Program-made: the position numbers and the translations under genes
From: Bradyrhizobium icense
GTDB lineage: Bacteria; Pseudomonadota; Alphaproteobacteria; Rhizobiales; Xanthobacteraceae
Length of the DNA: 64,000 nucleotides
Assembly (NCBI RefSeq): GCF_001693385.1
Contig: NZ_CP016428.1
Coordinates: 2,232,001 to 2,296,000, forward strand
Direction of reading: 5' to 3'
The notes under the pieces: model-generated
What the model was told of the DNA's origin: nothing
The model's input: the letters and a program-made list of their open reading frames with translations, nothing else
The model's database searches: none
Part shown: positions 8,408 through 17,564 of the stretch, one piece after another
Position numbering within the stretch: position 1 is the first letter of the stretch
Layout of the letters: every line of letters begins with the position of its first letter

Positions 8408-10507
8408 ATGGCGCGCGACGACATCGACGAGTTTCGGATCCGATCGGGGCGATCTCGCGATCGTGGAACGCGGGTCGGCACGCCCGTGCGATCCTTTGTG
8501 GCACAGGTACAGATCGCGGTTCGCCGGGCCGGCGGCAATCCTGGTCGAATCGGCCGTGGGTCGGGCGAGCGAACCGGAAAGGCGAACGGCCGGTTCAATG
8601 CCCGCGGCCGCGGTGCCGAGGTCGCGGCTTCGTTGCCGAAGCATGGGGGTGAGTGGCACCGAGATGGTGCTGGCCGCTTCCGCTCGCGCCGTGTTGTCGT
8701 CAAGGGCCGGGTGGTGAAGCTCAATCCCCAGCGCGGGCCGCGCGGCGTGAGAAGGTTTGGCGTAGCAAGCAAGGCGGTGGACGCGCATCTGCGATATCTC
8801 GAGCGGGACAGCGCGACCCGCGATGGCGAGACGGGCAGGGTCTACTCCACCCTTGAGGATCACGCGGACGGCAAGGCCTTTGTCGAGCGGGGGCGGGGAG
8901 ATCGCCACCAGTTCCGCTTCATTGTCGCCCCCGAAGATTCAGCCGAGATGGCAGACCTGCGCGGCTTCACCCGCGAGTTGATGCGACAGGCGCAGATCGA
9001 TCTTCGGACCCGGCTCGACTGGATCGCGGTCGATCACCACAACACCGGCCATCCCCATACGCATATCGTAGTCCGGGGTGTCACAGACGATGGCAAGACC
9101 CTCAACATTGCCGGCGACTATATTGCCCATGGCATCCGGCATCGAGCGAGCGAATTGGTCACCCGGGAATTGGGCCACCAGAGCGAGATCGAGCTTCAGG
9201 CCAAGCTCCAGAGCGAGGTGGACGCCGAGCGGCTGACCCGGCTCGACCAGGCGTTGCTGGCCGAGCAGCGCGAGCAGGGCGCCGTCGACCTGCGCCCGGG
9301 CGAAGGCACAGGCTCTCTCGTCCGGGAGTACCGCACGCTGATGGCTAGCAGGGCGAGGCGGCTGGAGCGCTATGGCTTGGCCACCGAGATCGAGCCCGGG
9401 CGGTGGGATTTAGCGGATAGGACCGAGGCCACGTTGCGGCAGCTCGGCGAGCGCAACGACGTCATCAAGACCATGCACCGGGCGCTCGCCGACTACGGGC
9501 TCGCCGAGGCGCGTGGGGTTGGCCAATACGTCCGCCATGGCGGCTCGATTGACCAGAGCGTCGTCGGTCGCGTGCTGTCCAGGGGCTTGGCCGGCGACGA
9601 GATGGGCGAGCGGGTTTACCTTGTGATCGATGGCGTCGACGGGCGCGTCCACCACGTGGAGTTCGCTGACCCCTCGTGCATTGAGGAGGTCGGGCGCGGC
9701 ATGATCGTCGAAGCGGTTCCTCCCGTCTCCGGCCCAAGGTCGGCTGACCGCAATATTGCGATCAATGCCCAGGAGGAAGGCGGGGTCTACCGGCCGAGCC
9801 GGCATCTGGCACGCATCAACCTCAGCTTTGCGCGACAGGATAAGGATCCCGAAGCCTTCATCCGCTTCCATGTCCGCCGCCTGGAGGCTCTGCGCCGGGC
9901 TGGCCATGTCGAGCGGATCGATGCGGACCGCTGGCTGGTGCCCAACGATATCGTCGAGCGGGGACAGGCTTACGACTTGAGCCAGGGTACCAACCGTCCC
10001 CAGCTTCGCGTCCTCTCCAGCTTCGGCCTTGAGCGACAGATCGCAAGCGACGGGGCAACCTGGCTCGACCGGGAACTGGCTGCCCGCGGTCCGATCCCGC
10101 TGACAGACTCTGGCTTCGGCAGGCAGGTGAACGACGCGCTCGCCCGCCGCGCGCAGCGGCTTGTCGAGACGGGACACGCCACGGCCAAGGACGGACAGAT
10201 TTCCGTCCCGAGAAGGGCCATCGCCGCCCTGGATCGTCAGGAAATCGCGCGGGCAGGGGGAGCGATGGCTTCGGCCCGAATCGAGCCAGGTGAATTTGTC
10301 AGCGGCACCCTCGTTGGCTCGACCTATCTCGCCAGCGCACGGTATGCCATGCTCGAAACCTTGAGCGGCGACGGTGGCCTTGGCTTCACGCTGGTCCCTT
10401 GGCAGCCGGTCCTCGACAATCGCATTGGCCAGCACATCGCAGGCGTCATGCGCGACACCGGCAACATGGACTGGAGCTTCGGCAGGAAACGCGGACTAGG
10501 GCTGTAG
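8408..10507 (+). CDS. Relaxase/mobilisation nuclease, DUF3363 (VirD2-like, RlxS-type)
   Basis: From ATG 8408 (MARDDIDEFRIRSGRSRDRG, the usual family N-terminus) the product is 699 residues. It has the histidine triad region of the relaxase domain (RFIVAPEDSAEM near 175, then DHHNTGHPHTHIVVRG near 220) and a long DUF3363 C-terminal part ending in DWSFGRKRGLGL. The relaxase nicks oriT and pilots the strand into the recipient. Length and motifs look intact. The TraG/VirD4 coupling-protein gene that normally follows is absent: only about 200 bases separate this gene from an unrelated gene on the other strand. Confidence 0.9.
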   Translation: MARDDIDEFRIRSGRSRDRGTRVGTPVRSFVAQVQIAVRRAGGNPGRIGRGSGERTGKANGRFNARGRGAEVAASLPKHGGEWHRDGAGRFRSRRVVVKGRVVKLNPQRGPRGVRRFGVASKAVDAHLRYLERDSATRDGETGRVYSTLEDHADGKAFVERGRGDRHQFRFIVAPEDSAEMADLRGFTRELMRQAQIDLRTRLDWIAVDHHNTGHPHTHIVVRGVTDDGKTLNIAGDYIAHGIRHRASELVTRELGHQSEIELQAKLQSEVDAERLTRLDQALLAEQREQGAVDLRPGEGTGSLVREYRTLMASRARRLERYGLATEIEPGRWDLADRTEATLRQLGERNDVIKTMHRALADYGLAEARGVGQYVRHGGSIDQSVVGRVLSRGLAGDEMGERVYLVIDGVDGRVHHVEFADPSCIEEVGRGMIVEAVPPVSGPRSADRNIAINAQEEGGVYRPSRHLARINLSFARQDKDPEAFIRFHVRRLEALRRAGHVERIDADRWLVPNDIVERGQAYDLSQGTNRPQLRVLSSFGLERQIASDGATWLDRELAARGPIPLTDSGFGRQVNDALARRAQRLVETGHATAKDGQISVPRRAIAALDRQEIARAGGAMASARIEPGEFVSGTLVGSTYLASARYAMLETLSGDGGLGFTLVPWQPVLDNRIGQHIAGVMRDTGNMDWSFGRKRGLGL

Positions 10508-10710
10508 GCCCGGTCGAGGGGCTGCTCCGCTTGCCGTGATGGGGCCGGACCGGCGCCACCTGGTAAGGCCGATGCTCTCGCGCCCCCACTCGGCGGCCTG
10601 TGGACTTGACCCTGACCCCGTGCGGCAGGTGCTAAGCAGCCGGCAAGGGGAGTTACGCCCGCTGCCTTCGTGTGAATCCGTGAACACGTCAAGACAAGGT
10701 AGCGGTGCCA

Positions 10711-11208
10711 CTACCGCTCGGCATCAGGAGCCCCATGCAGCGGCAACGGCGTGCCTGCGCTTTCGCATACCGCCTCTATCAGAAGCCGCACTGCTCGCGC
10801 GTCCCAGTCGATCCGGTCGATCGGTCCATTCCAGTATTCGGACATGACATAGGCTGCATGGCGAGCTTTCACGCCAAGGCCTGCGACAGTACGCGCTGGC
10901 ATCGCCATAATCGCCGTTTCGACAGGGTGCAAGCGGCCGAGCGTTGCCTCGATTTGCTCGAGATGACCGTGACTCGACGCCGAATTGTACAATTTTTGGA
11001 TTTCCGCTGCGATCTCCTCGAATTGTTTGCCCAACGCCAGCAGAGCTGCATCATCCGTTGCCTCTGCAGGGCAATCGAGAGGGCTTGCAGTGGAGCGTTG
11101 AGCACCGGCCCCACATTCGCGGTCGCTAGTGACGTCTGAGGCGGTCGGGAATTTGGTCTGGGAAACGTTAGCTTCGGTGGTAGGCGATCGGAACGAAGCG
11201 GATTTCAT
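10711..11208 (-). CDS. Conserved-looking hypothetical protein
   Basis: I do not recognise a named family. The 165-residue product from ATG 11208 has a polar N-terminal third, a helical middle (DAALLALGKQFEEIAAEIQKL, then HLEQIEATLGRLHPVETAIMAM) that could form a coiled coil, and a C-terminal part (VAGLGVKARHAAYVMSEYW, then IDWDARAVRLLIEAVCESAG). A purine-rich AGAGGAGG lies about 10 bases upstream of the start. Similar short helical proteins are frequent beside rhizobial mobile elements. It is divergent from the Xre gene at 11387, sharing an upstream region with a palindromic operator that could control both. Confidence 0.6.
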   Translation of the reverse strand: MKSASFRSPTTEANVSQTKFPTASDVTSDRECGAGAQRSTASPLDCPAEATDDAALLALGKQFEEIAAEIQKLYNSASSHGHLEQIEATLGRLHPVETAIMAMPARTVAGLGVKARHAAYVMSEYWNGPIDRIDWDARAVRLLIEAVCESAGTPLPLHGAPDAER

Positions 11209-11318
11209 TGCTGAGCAGCCTCCTCTTTGCACTGCGTATGCGCGCAGAAACGGTGGGGAGAGGGCACCGCCGCATCCCGAGCTATCCACAGACAGACTCT
11301 TTCACGAAAGAGATTATA

Positions 11319-11351
11319 ACACCCTTATAGGGTGTATTTATACCCTTATAG
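11319..11351. promoter_or_regulatory. Operator repeat upstream of the Xre regulator
   Basis: A perfect palindrome ACACCCTTATAGGGTGT (11319-11335, two 7-bp arms) overlaps a -10-like TATAAC (11315-11320). A second ACCCTTATAG copy follows at 11342-11351, 21 bases from the first. The site ends 35 bases before the Xre ATG. It looks like an autoregulatory operator in the shared divergent promoter. Confidence 0.5.
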
Positions 11352-11386
11352 TGGCATTTCTTCTAGGGCCATCGAAGGTGATCAGC

Positions 11387-11623
11387 ATGATCACCTCTCG
11401 ACAAATCCGGGCCGCCAGGGCGTTGCTGGGCTGGTCTCAACAGCAACTTGCGGACAGGGCAATCGTGTCGCTAAATGCCGTCGCGAGACTCGAAAACGGC
11501 ATGGTGGATTCTCGGATCAGCACTTTGCAGGCGATTCAAAAAGCGCTCATCAAGGCGGGCATAGAATTCCTCGATGCAGACCAAAAAGGCGAAGGGGTAA
11601 GGCTCAAGAGTCCGAAGTCCTAG
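11387..11623 (+). CDS. Small XRE-family transcriptional regulator
   Basis: The 78-residue protein is almost only a helix-turn-helix domain: ITSRQIRAARALLGWSQQQL, ADRAIVSLNAVARLENGMVD and a third-helix region STLQAIQKALIKAGIEFLDA. This matches single-domain XRE regulators (HTH_3) widespread in Rhizobiales. I chose ATG 11387 because homology starts there and the palindromic operator lies just upstream; the open frame extends further 5' without homology. No toxin-like partner follows, so it is called an orphan regulator. Confidence 0.8.
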   Translation: MITSRQIRAARALLGWSQQQLADRAIVSLNAVARLENGMVDSRISTLQAIQKALIKAGIEFLDADQKGEGVRLKSPKS

Positions 11624-11837
11624 CCAACTTCTCAAAGCAAGTCACAGACGTGTTCTTCGGTCTGAGTTTTATCTAGCCTAGACTATTGACTATCCCTTCC
11701 AAACGAAGCGCTGCATCGCGCTCGGGATTGACACCGCAACCGCCCGGAGCGTTGCTGTCCGGCTATGGTGGCCCACGGCTCTGCCAACAATGCGCGAGGC
11801 TGCTAGTCTACGTTCGGCCGGCGACGTTGCCGTTTGT

Positions 11838-12266
11838 TTACCCCGCATTCGCCTTCAGTCCGACGGCCTCGATGCCGGCGACGGCGCAAATCTCGTCATT
11901 GTCCGACGTGTCGCCGCTGACGCCGACTGCGCCCAGCAACGTCGTGCCGTCCATAATCAGCACGCCGCCGGGCACCGGCACCAATCGCCCCTGGGCCAGC
12001 GCGTTCACCGCGCTGACAAAGTAGGCCTGCTCCTGGGCCCGCTGGAACAACGCCCGCGATCCCATGCCCATCGCCAGTGCGCCATAGGCCTTGCCGTGCG
12101 CGATCTCGGCCCGCATCAGGCTGGTGCCGTCCTGGGCGGCCGTGACCTTCACGCAGCCGCGGGCGTCCAGAATGGTGATGACCAGCGGCTTCAGTTTCTT
12201 CTCGACGCCTTTTGCTAAGGCGGCATCGAGAATCTTGCGGGCGACGTCGAGGGTGAGCTCAGCCAT
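11838..12266 (-). CDS. GlcG/HbpS family protein
   Basis: The 142-residue protein fits the GlcG/HbpS (heme-degrading/heme-binding-like) fold: an N-terminal helix (LTLDVARKILDAALAKGVE), PLVITILDARGCVKVTAAQD, the RAEIAHGKAYGALAMGM helix, and the PGGVLIMDGTTLLGAVGVSG strand-turn with DNDEICAVAGIEAVG at the end. GlcG is encoded in the E. coli glycolate operon and HbpS binds heme in Streptomyces; the function in this context is not established. The gene lies 28 bases downstream of the fused FAD/Fe-S dehydrogenase on the same strand, matching the glcDEFG arrangement. Confidence 0.85.
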   Translation of the reverse strand: MAELTLDVARKILDAALAKGVEKKLKPLVITILDARGCVKVTAAQDGTSLMRAEIAHGKAYGALAMGMGSRALFQRAQEQAYFVSAVNALAQGRLVPVPGGVLIMDGTTLLGAVGVSGDTSDNDEICAVAGIEAVGLKANAG

Positions 12267-12294
12267 AAATGAATTCCTTTGCGATTAGGCGGGA

Positions 12295-15237
12295 TTAGCG
12301 GTTGGATTGCGTGCTGTCGAGGCTCATCGCAAGCACACGGGCGACGTGAAGCGGTGCACGGCCTGTGCCATCCTTGATCTGATGGCGGCATGAAGTGCCG
12401 TCGGCAACGATGAGCGTGGCGATATCGGCGCGGCGCACCGCCGGTAGCAGGGAAAGTTCGGCCATTTCCATCGACGCTTGATAAGTGTCGGCGCCGTAAC
12501 CGAAGGCACCGGCCATGCCGCAGCAGCTCGACTCGATGATTTCGACGCTGAGATCGGGAACGAGGCGCAGCACCTTCTCGACCGGCTTGAACGCGCCGAA
12601 CGATTTTTGGTGGCAGTGGCCGTGAACCAGCGCTTTCGCTGGCATGGCGCCAAGTGGCAGCTTGAGGCGGCCGGCCTCCCCCTCGCGAACAAGGAATTCC
12701 TCGAACAGCAATGCGTGCGTGCTGATGCTCTTGGCGTCATCGTCCGAGCGTAGCGAGAGCAATTCGTCGCGCAGCGTCAGGAGACAGCTCGGCTCCAGCC
12801 CCACAATTGGCACACCCCGCGCGGCGAATGGCGCGTAGCTGGCGACCAGCCGGTTCAATTCGTTACGCGCCTGATCGACCAAGCCCGCCGAAAGGAAGGT
12901 CCGTCCGCAGCACAGCGGCCGAGTGTGATCCGTCGGCCTCGGCAAGTGGACACGGTATCCGGCTTCGACCAGAACGCGCAGCGCGGCATCGAGATTCTCC
13001 CGCTCGTAGGCGCGATTAAATGTGTCGGCGAACAGCACGACCTCGCGCCCATCTGCCGGACCGAAGGTTTCGGCTTCTGGCCTGAATACGTCGCGACGGA
13101 ACGCGGGTAGGGCGCGCTTCGCGCTGATCCCCGCAAATTTCTCGAACAGGGCACGCAACAGCGGACTGCTGTTGCGCCAGTTGGCGAGCGGAGCAAAGCG
13201 GGAGGCGAGATCCGCATAACGCGGCAGATAACCGACCAGCCGGTCGCGCAGGGAGAGGCCGTGTTTGGCCGCGCGTGCGGCCAGCACCTCGATCTTCATC
13301 TTGGCCATATCGACGCCGGTCGGACACTCATGCCGGCAGGCCTTGCAGGAGACGCAGAGTTTCAGCGTCTCCATCATTTCATCTGAAGCCAGCGCGTCGG
13401 GACCCAACTGCCCCGAGATCGCCAGCCGCAGCGTGTTGGCGCGGCCGCGTGTGACGTCCTTCTCGTTGCGTGTCGCGCGATAGGACGGGCACATCACGCC
13501 GCCTTCGAGCTTTCGGCAGGCGCCGTTGTTGTTGCACATCTCGACCGCGCCCTGAAAGCCGCCGCCGGCGCCGGGATAGGCCGACCAGTCGAGCACGGTC
13601 TTCAGCTCATTGACGCGATAGTCCGGCCGATAGCGAAACAGCGAGCGGTCGTCCATCTTCGGCGGATCGACGATCTTGCCGGGATTGAGCATGTTTTCCG
13701 GATCGAAACACCGCTTCACTTCCCTGAAATCGGCAACGATGCGCGAGCCGAACATCGCCTCATGGAATTCGGAGCGAACCAGCCCGTCGCCATGCTCGCC
13801 GGAGTGCGAGCCCTTGTACTCGCGCACCATCTCGAACGTCTCTTCGGCGATGGCGCGCATTGCCTTGACGTCCTTCTCAAGCTTCAAATTGAGGACGGGC
13901 CGCACATGCAGGCAGCCTTCAGACGCGTGCGCATACATAGTGCCCCGCGTGCCATGCTTGGCGAAGATGGCATTGAGCCGCTCGGTGTAGTCGGCGAGGT
14001 GCGGTAGTGGCACGGCGCAATCCTCGACGAAGGAGACCGGTTTGCCCTCCTGCTTCATCGACATCATCACGTTGAGGCCGGCGGCGCGGAAATCGGCGAT
14101 GCCGGTCTGCAAGCCTGGTTCGGTGATCTCGACCACGCCGCCCCATTTGCGCTGCGGCCTGTCCCAGCCGAAACCAAGATCGGCCATCAGTTCGCCGAGT
14201 TGCTTCAGCCGATGCAAATTCTCGGCCTGATCTTCCTCGGCGAATTCGACGACCAGCACCGCATCGGGATCGCCGCGCACGGCCGTGGCGATGATCGGCT
14301 GGAACATCGCGATCTCGCGGCCGAGCGCAATCATGGTGCGATCAACCAACTCCACCGCGATCGGCCGCAGCTTCACCAGATGCTGAGCTGCATCCATCGC
14401 CTCATAGAAGCTGCCGAAATGGCAGACGCCGAGCACCTTGTTGCGGATCACAGGCCACAGCTTGAGCTCGACCTGCGTGGTGAAGGCCAGCGTGCCCTCG
14501 GAGCCGACCAGCAGATGCGCCATGTTGTTGGGCGCATTGCGCGGCACCAGCGCATCGAGATTGTAGCCGCCGACGCGGCGCTGCACCTTTGGAAACCGCG
14601 CGGATATCTCGGTAGCCTCGCGCTCGCCGAGATCGAGCATGTCGCGGAACAGCGCAAGCCCGCTCTGGGGCGAATTCACCCGCGCCAGATCCCGCGGCAC
14701 CTCGCCGAAATGCAAAAGCGTGCCGTCGGCCAGCGCCGCATCCATCGACAGTGTGTTGTCGCGCATGGTGCCGTAACGCAGCGAACGGCCGCCGCAGGAA
14801 TTGTTGCCGGCCATACCGCCGATGGTGGCGCGCGAGGCAGTGGAGACGTCGACCGGAAACCAGAGCCCGTGCTTTTTGAGCTGGCGGTTGAGATCATCGA
14901 GTACGATGCCGGGCTCGACCACGCAAATGCGGTTTTCGACATCGAGCGACAGGATGCGGTTCAGGTGTTTGGAAAAATCGACAACAATCCCGTTGTTGAC
15001 CGTCTGGCCGCATTGCGACGTGCCGCCCCCGCGCGGCGTGACGATCCGGCCCTCATCCCTTGCGATGGCAAGCGCCCGCAACGCCTCGTCCATGGTCCGG
15101 GGCACCACCACGCCGAGCGGCAGGATTTGATAGAAGGAGGCGTCAGTCGCGTAGCGGCCGCGGTTGAAGGCGTCGAACAGGACGTCGCCCGTCATGTTCG
15201 ACCGCAGGCGCCGCTCGAGCGTTGAGGCGTTTTTCAT
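12295..15237 (-). CDS. Fused FAD-binding and Fe-S-binding 2-hydroxyacid dehydrogenase (GlcD-GlcF-like, YdiJ family)
   Basis: From ATG 15237 the product is about 980 residues. Residues 45-500 are a PCMH FAD-binding oxidase (VTPRGGGTSQCGQTVNNGIV, IGGMAGNNSCGGRSLRYGTM) with the FAD_oxidase_C region ending near HSGEHGDGLVRSEF. Then come ferredoxin-like cysteines (EMCNNNGACRK, CVSCKACRHECPTG) and a C-terminal CCG-type reductase domain (HGHCHQKSF, SSCCGMAGAFGYG). This layout is that of YdiJ-type D-2-hydroxyglutarate/D-lactate dehydrogenases and of GlcD-GlcF fusions. The neighbours (GlcG-like protein, FCD-GntR regulator, glyoxylate aminotransferases) favour glycolate or a related 2-hydroxyacid as substrate. 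An in-frame TTG seven codons upstream is an alternative start. Confidence 0.85.
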   Translation of the reverse strand: MKNASTLERRLRSNMTGDVLFDAFNRGRYATDASFYQILPLGVVVPRTMDEALRALAIARDEGRIVTPRGGGTSQCGQTVNNGIVVDFSKHLNRILSLDVENRICVVEPGIVLDDLNRQLKKHGLWFPVDVSTASRATIGGMAGNNSCGGRSLRYGTMRDNTLSMDAALADGTLLHFGEVPRDLARVNSPQSGLALFRDMLDLGEREATEISARFPKVQRRVGGYNLDALVPRNAPNNMAHLLVGSEGTLAFTTQVELKLWPVIRNKVLGVCHFGSFYEAMDAAQHLVKLRPIAVELVDRTMIALGREIAMFQPIIATAVRGDPDAVLVVEFAEEDQAENLHRLKQLGELMADLGFGWDRPQRKWGGVVEITEPGLQTGIADFRAAGLNVMMSMKQEGKPVSFVEDCAVPLPHLADYTERLNAIFAKHGTRGTMYAHASEGCLHVRPVLNLKLEKDVKAMRAIAEETFEMVREYKGSHSGEHGDGLVRSEFHEAMFGSRIVADFREVKRCFDPENMLNPGKIVDPPKMDDRSLFRYRPDYRVNELKTVLDWSAYPGAGGGFQGAVEMCNNNGACRKLEGGVMCPSYRATRNEKDVTRGRANTLRLAISGQLGPDALASDEMMETLKLCVSCKACRHECPTGVDMAKMKIEVLAARAAKHGLSLRDRLVGYLPRYADLASRFAPLANWRNSSPLLRALFEKFAGISAKRALPAFRRDVFRPEAETFGPADGREVVLFADTFNRAYERENLDAALRVLVEAGYRVHLPRPTDHTRPLCCGRTFLSAGLVDQARNELNRLVASYAPFAARGVPIVGLEPSCLLTLRDELLSLRSDDDAKSISTHALLFEEFLVREGEAGRLKLPLGAMPAKALVHGHCHQKSFGAFKPVEKVLRLVPDLSVEIIESSCCGMAGAFGYGADTYQASMEMAELSLLPAVRRADIATLIVADGTSCRHQIKDGTGRAPLHVARVLAMSLDSTQSNR

Positions 15238-15313
15238 CCCAAATCCAAAGTGATCCAAGAGGGCTGTCCCGACCCTTCGATATGATTATGCACTTTTCGT
15301 CGGATGAACTAGC

Positions 15314-15327
15314 TTATGAATTCATAA
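15314..15327. promoter_or_regulatory. Perfect palindrome TTATGAATTCATAA, candidate GntR/FCD operator
   Basis: This 14-bp perfect palindrome lies between the stop of the GntR gene and the start of the FAD/Fe-S dehydrogenase, in the likely promoter of the dehydrogenase. FCD-type GntR regulators bind short A/T-rich palindromes of this kind. A related GAATTC core in A/T-rich sequence occurs at 16134-16139, upstream of the divergent aminotransferase gene. Confidence 0.45.
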
Positions 15328-15336
15328 TCGGCAAGG

Positions 15337-16092
15337 CTAGCCCTCCGCAGCCGTGGCCGCGGTGGCGTCCCGTGCTTCAGCCAAGTGCTCGATAGCGGCG
15401 GTCCGCTTGTTGCGCAAATGCTGGAACAGGATGTCGCTCAACTCGCTTCCAGCGCGGCGACGCAGCGCATCCAGGATCGCTTCGTGCTCGCGCATGGCCT
15501 CCGCCCAGCGCTGCCGCTTGCGGGCAAAGTTGGCGGAGTAGCGGACACGGCGAATCCGGCCGGCGAAGTTGGCATAGGCCGTGCGCAGGGTCTCGTTGCG
15601 CGCAGCGGCGACGATGCTCTCGTGGATGCGCTGGTTGATCTGAAAATAGCCGTGCATGTCGCGGTGCAGGTAGTGGCCGTACATCTTGTAGTGCAGCCGC
15701 TCGATTTCTGCGATTTCCTCGTCCGTGATGGCCTCGCAGGCAAGGCGCCCGGCCAGGCTTTCCAGGCCGGCCATCACGTCGAAAAGTTCCTCCAGGTCGC
15801 GCTGGCTGAGTTGACGTATCCGCGCGCCGCGGTTGGGCAGGAGCTCGATCAGGCCCTCTGCGGCCAGAACTTTCAGCGCCTCGCGCAGCGGTGTTCTTGA
15901 AATGCCAAGCATTTCACAAAGCTGCCGCTCCGGAACCCGCGCCCCTTCCGGAATGTTGCCCTCAACGACATAGTCGCGAAGGCGCAGCAAAATTTCCCCG
16001 TGCAGTGACGCTTCCTGCCGGTCGGTGCCGTTGCCGGACGCGGATTGGGCGATCGGCGCCCCACCTTCGGGAATCATGGATTTCATTTGCAT
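15337..16092 (-). CDS. GntR-family transcriptional regulator, FCD subfamily
   Basis: The 251-residue protein has an N-terminal winged helix (residues 28-95: LHGEILLRLRDYVVEGNIPE, RVPERQLCEMLGISRTPLRE, ALKVLAAEGLIELLPNRGAR). A C-terminal all-helical FCD domain follows, with metal- or ligand-site residues in the DVMAGLESLAGRLA and HYLHRDMHGYFQINQRIHESI helices and a late EHEAILDAL segment. Such regulators respond to small organic acids, as GlcC does to glycolate. It is encoded between the 2-hydroxyacid dehydrogenase and the divergently transcribed aminotransferases, so it probably controls both. The exact start among three close methionines (16092, 16086, 16077) is uncertain. Confidence 0.88.
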   Translation of the reverse strand: MQMKSMIPEGGAPIAQSASGNGTDRQEASLHGEILLRLRDYVVEGNIPEGARVPERQLCEMLGISRTPLREALKVLAAEGLIELLPNRGARIRQLSQRDLEELFDVMAGLESLAGRLACEAITDEEIAEIERLHYKMYGHYLHRDMHGYFQINQRIHESIVAAARNETLRTAYANFAGRIRRVRYSANFARKRQRWAEAMREHEAILDALRRRAGSELSDILFQHLRNKRTAAIEHLAEARDATAATAAEG

Positions 16093-16220
16093 AACGGTAG
16101 TTTGCCAAAACTGCAGCGTCGACGTTCAAAATCGAATTCCAAATTAGCATTGAAAAGATAAAAAATGAATGCAAAATGAGGTTGGCATTATCAAGAGATG
16201 GGGCCTAGCGGGAGGTTTTC

Positions 16221-17423
16221 ATGCAGCAAGGACGGCATTTTCTTCAAATCCCGGGGCCGAGTCCGGTTCCGGATCGCGTTCTTCGCGCGATGGACATGCC
16301 TGTGATCGATCACCGCAGCGCCCAGTTCGCCGAACTCGGGCGGGCCGTGCTCGACGGTAGCCAGAAGATTTTCCAGACTTCGGGCCCGGTGGTGATCTTC
16401 CCGTCGTCGGGGACAGGGGCCTGGGAAGCCGCCATCGTCAACACGCTGTCGCCCGGCGACAAGGTTCTGATGGTGGAGACAGGCCATTTCGCGACCCTGT
16501 GGCGCCAGATGGCGGGACGCTGGGGAATTGAGGTCGACTTCTTGCCCGGCGACTGGCGCCGTGGCGCAGACCCGGCGGTCATCGAAGAAAGGCTGGCGCG
16601 CGACACATCGCATGCGCTCAAGGCCGTGATGGTCGTCCACAACGAAACGTCGACCGGTGCGACCAGCCGGATCGGCGAAATCCGCGCCGCGATGGACCGG
16701 GTCGGTCATCCGGCTTTGCTGATGGTCGACACCATCTCCTCGCTGGGATCGGTCGAATACCGGCACGACGAATGGAAGGTCGACGTCAGCGTCAGTTGCT
16801 CGCAGAAAGGGTTCATGTTGCCGCCCGGTTTGGGCTTCAACGCAATCTCGGACAAGGCCCGCGCTGCAGCCAAGACCAACAAAATGCCGCGGTCGTATTG
16901 GGATTGGGAGGAAATGCTGAAGCCGAATGTGAATGGCTTCTTTCCCTATACCCCGGCGACCAACCTGCTCTATGGCCTGCGCGAGGCCATTGCGATGTTG
17001 CTTGAGGAGGGGCTCGACAAGGTCTTCGCGCGCCATCAGCGGCTCGCCGCTGCTACGCGCGCCGCCGTCAATCACTGGGGACTGGAGGTGCTCTGCCAGG
17101 AGCCGAAGGATTTTTCCCCGGTGCTCACCGCCGTGCTGATGCCGCCGGGGCATGACGCGGACCAGTTCCGCAAGGTGGTGCTCGACAACTTCAACATGTC
17201 GCTCGGCTCCGGACTGTCGAAGGTGGCCGGCAAGGTGTTTCGCATCGGTCACCTCGGCGAATGCAATGAGCTGACCTTGCTCGCTGCGCTGACGGGCGTG
17301 GAGATGGGATTGTCAGTCGCCGGCATTCCGTACCGCGCCGGCGGTGTCGATGCCGCGATGAAGTATCTGGAGCAGCGTCCCCAAGGCAATTCCCCGGCGC
17401 ATCTCAAGGTCGTCGGCAGCTAG
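16221..17423 (+). CDS. Class V aminotransferase, serine-glyoxylate/alanine-glyoxylate type (copy 1)
   Basis: The 400-residue PLP enzyme begins MQQGRHFLQIPGPSPVPDRV, typical of serine-glyoxylate aminotransferases. It has FPSSGTGAWEAAIVNTL for cofactor phosphate binding, the DTISSLGSVEY aspartate region, and the Schiff-base lysine in SCSQKGFMLPPGLGF (about residue 197). The C-terminal part has FRIGHLGECNELTLLAAL. The family converts glyoxylate to glycine using serine or alanine. GGGAGG sits six bases before the ATG. It is divergent from the GntR gene and followed by a close paralogue. By eye the two are about 60 percent identical, so one may have a different amino donor. Confidence 0.88.
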   Translation: MQQGRHFLQIPGPSPVPDRVLRAMDMPVIDHRSAQFAELGRAVLDGSQKIFQTSGPVVIFPSSGTGAWEAAIVNTLSPGDKVLMVETGHFATLWRQMAGRWGIEVDFLPGDWRRGADPAVIEERLARDTSHALKAVMVVHNETSTGATSRIGEIRAAMDRVGHPALLMVDTISSLGSVEYRHDEWKVDVSVSCSQKGFMLPPGLGFNAISDKARAAAKTNKMPRSYWDWEEMLKPNVNGFFPYTPATNLLYGLREAIAMLLEEGLDKVFARHQRLAAATRAAVNHWGLEVLCQEPKDFSPVLTAVLMPPGHDADQFRKVVLDNFNMSLGSGLSKVAGKVFRIGHLGECNELTLLAALTGVEMGLSVAGIPYRAGGVDAAMKYLEQRPQGNSPAHLKVVGS

Positions 17424-17564
17424 CCGGCAGCTCGCGCCGGCCGGCGACGCCGCTCCAGCCCTGCTCTTTGCGCATTGACGTGCTGCGTCCGGCGGGCGAC
17501 AAGCCCGCCAAATGGTGATATTCGAGCGGCTCGAAACGCCAAGGCAATACCGGGAAGGACGCCC

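Noticed and set aside
12403..15225. Long plus-strand frames opposite the FAD/Fe-S dehydrogenase (for example 14200-15225)
   Set aside because: They are antisense shadows of a strongly conserved gene; high-G+C codon bias creates long opposite frames, and their products have no recognisable domain.
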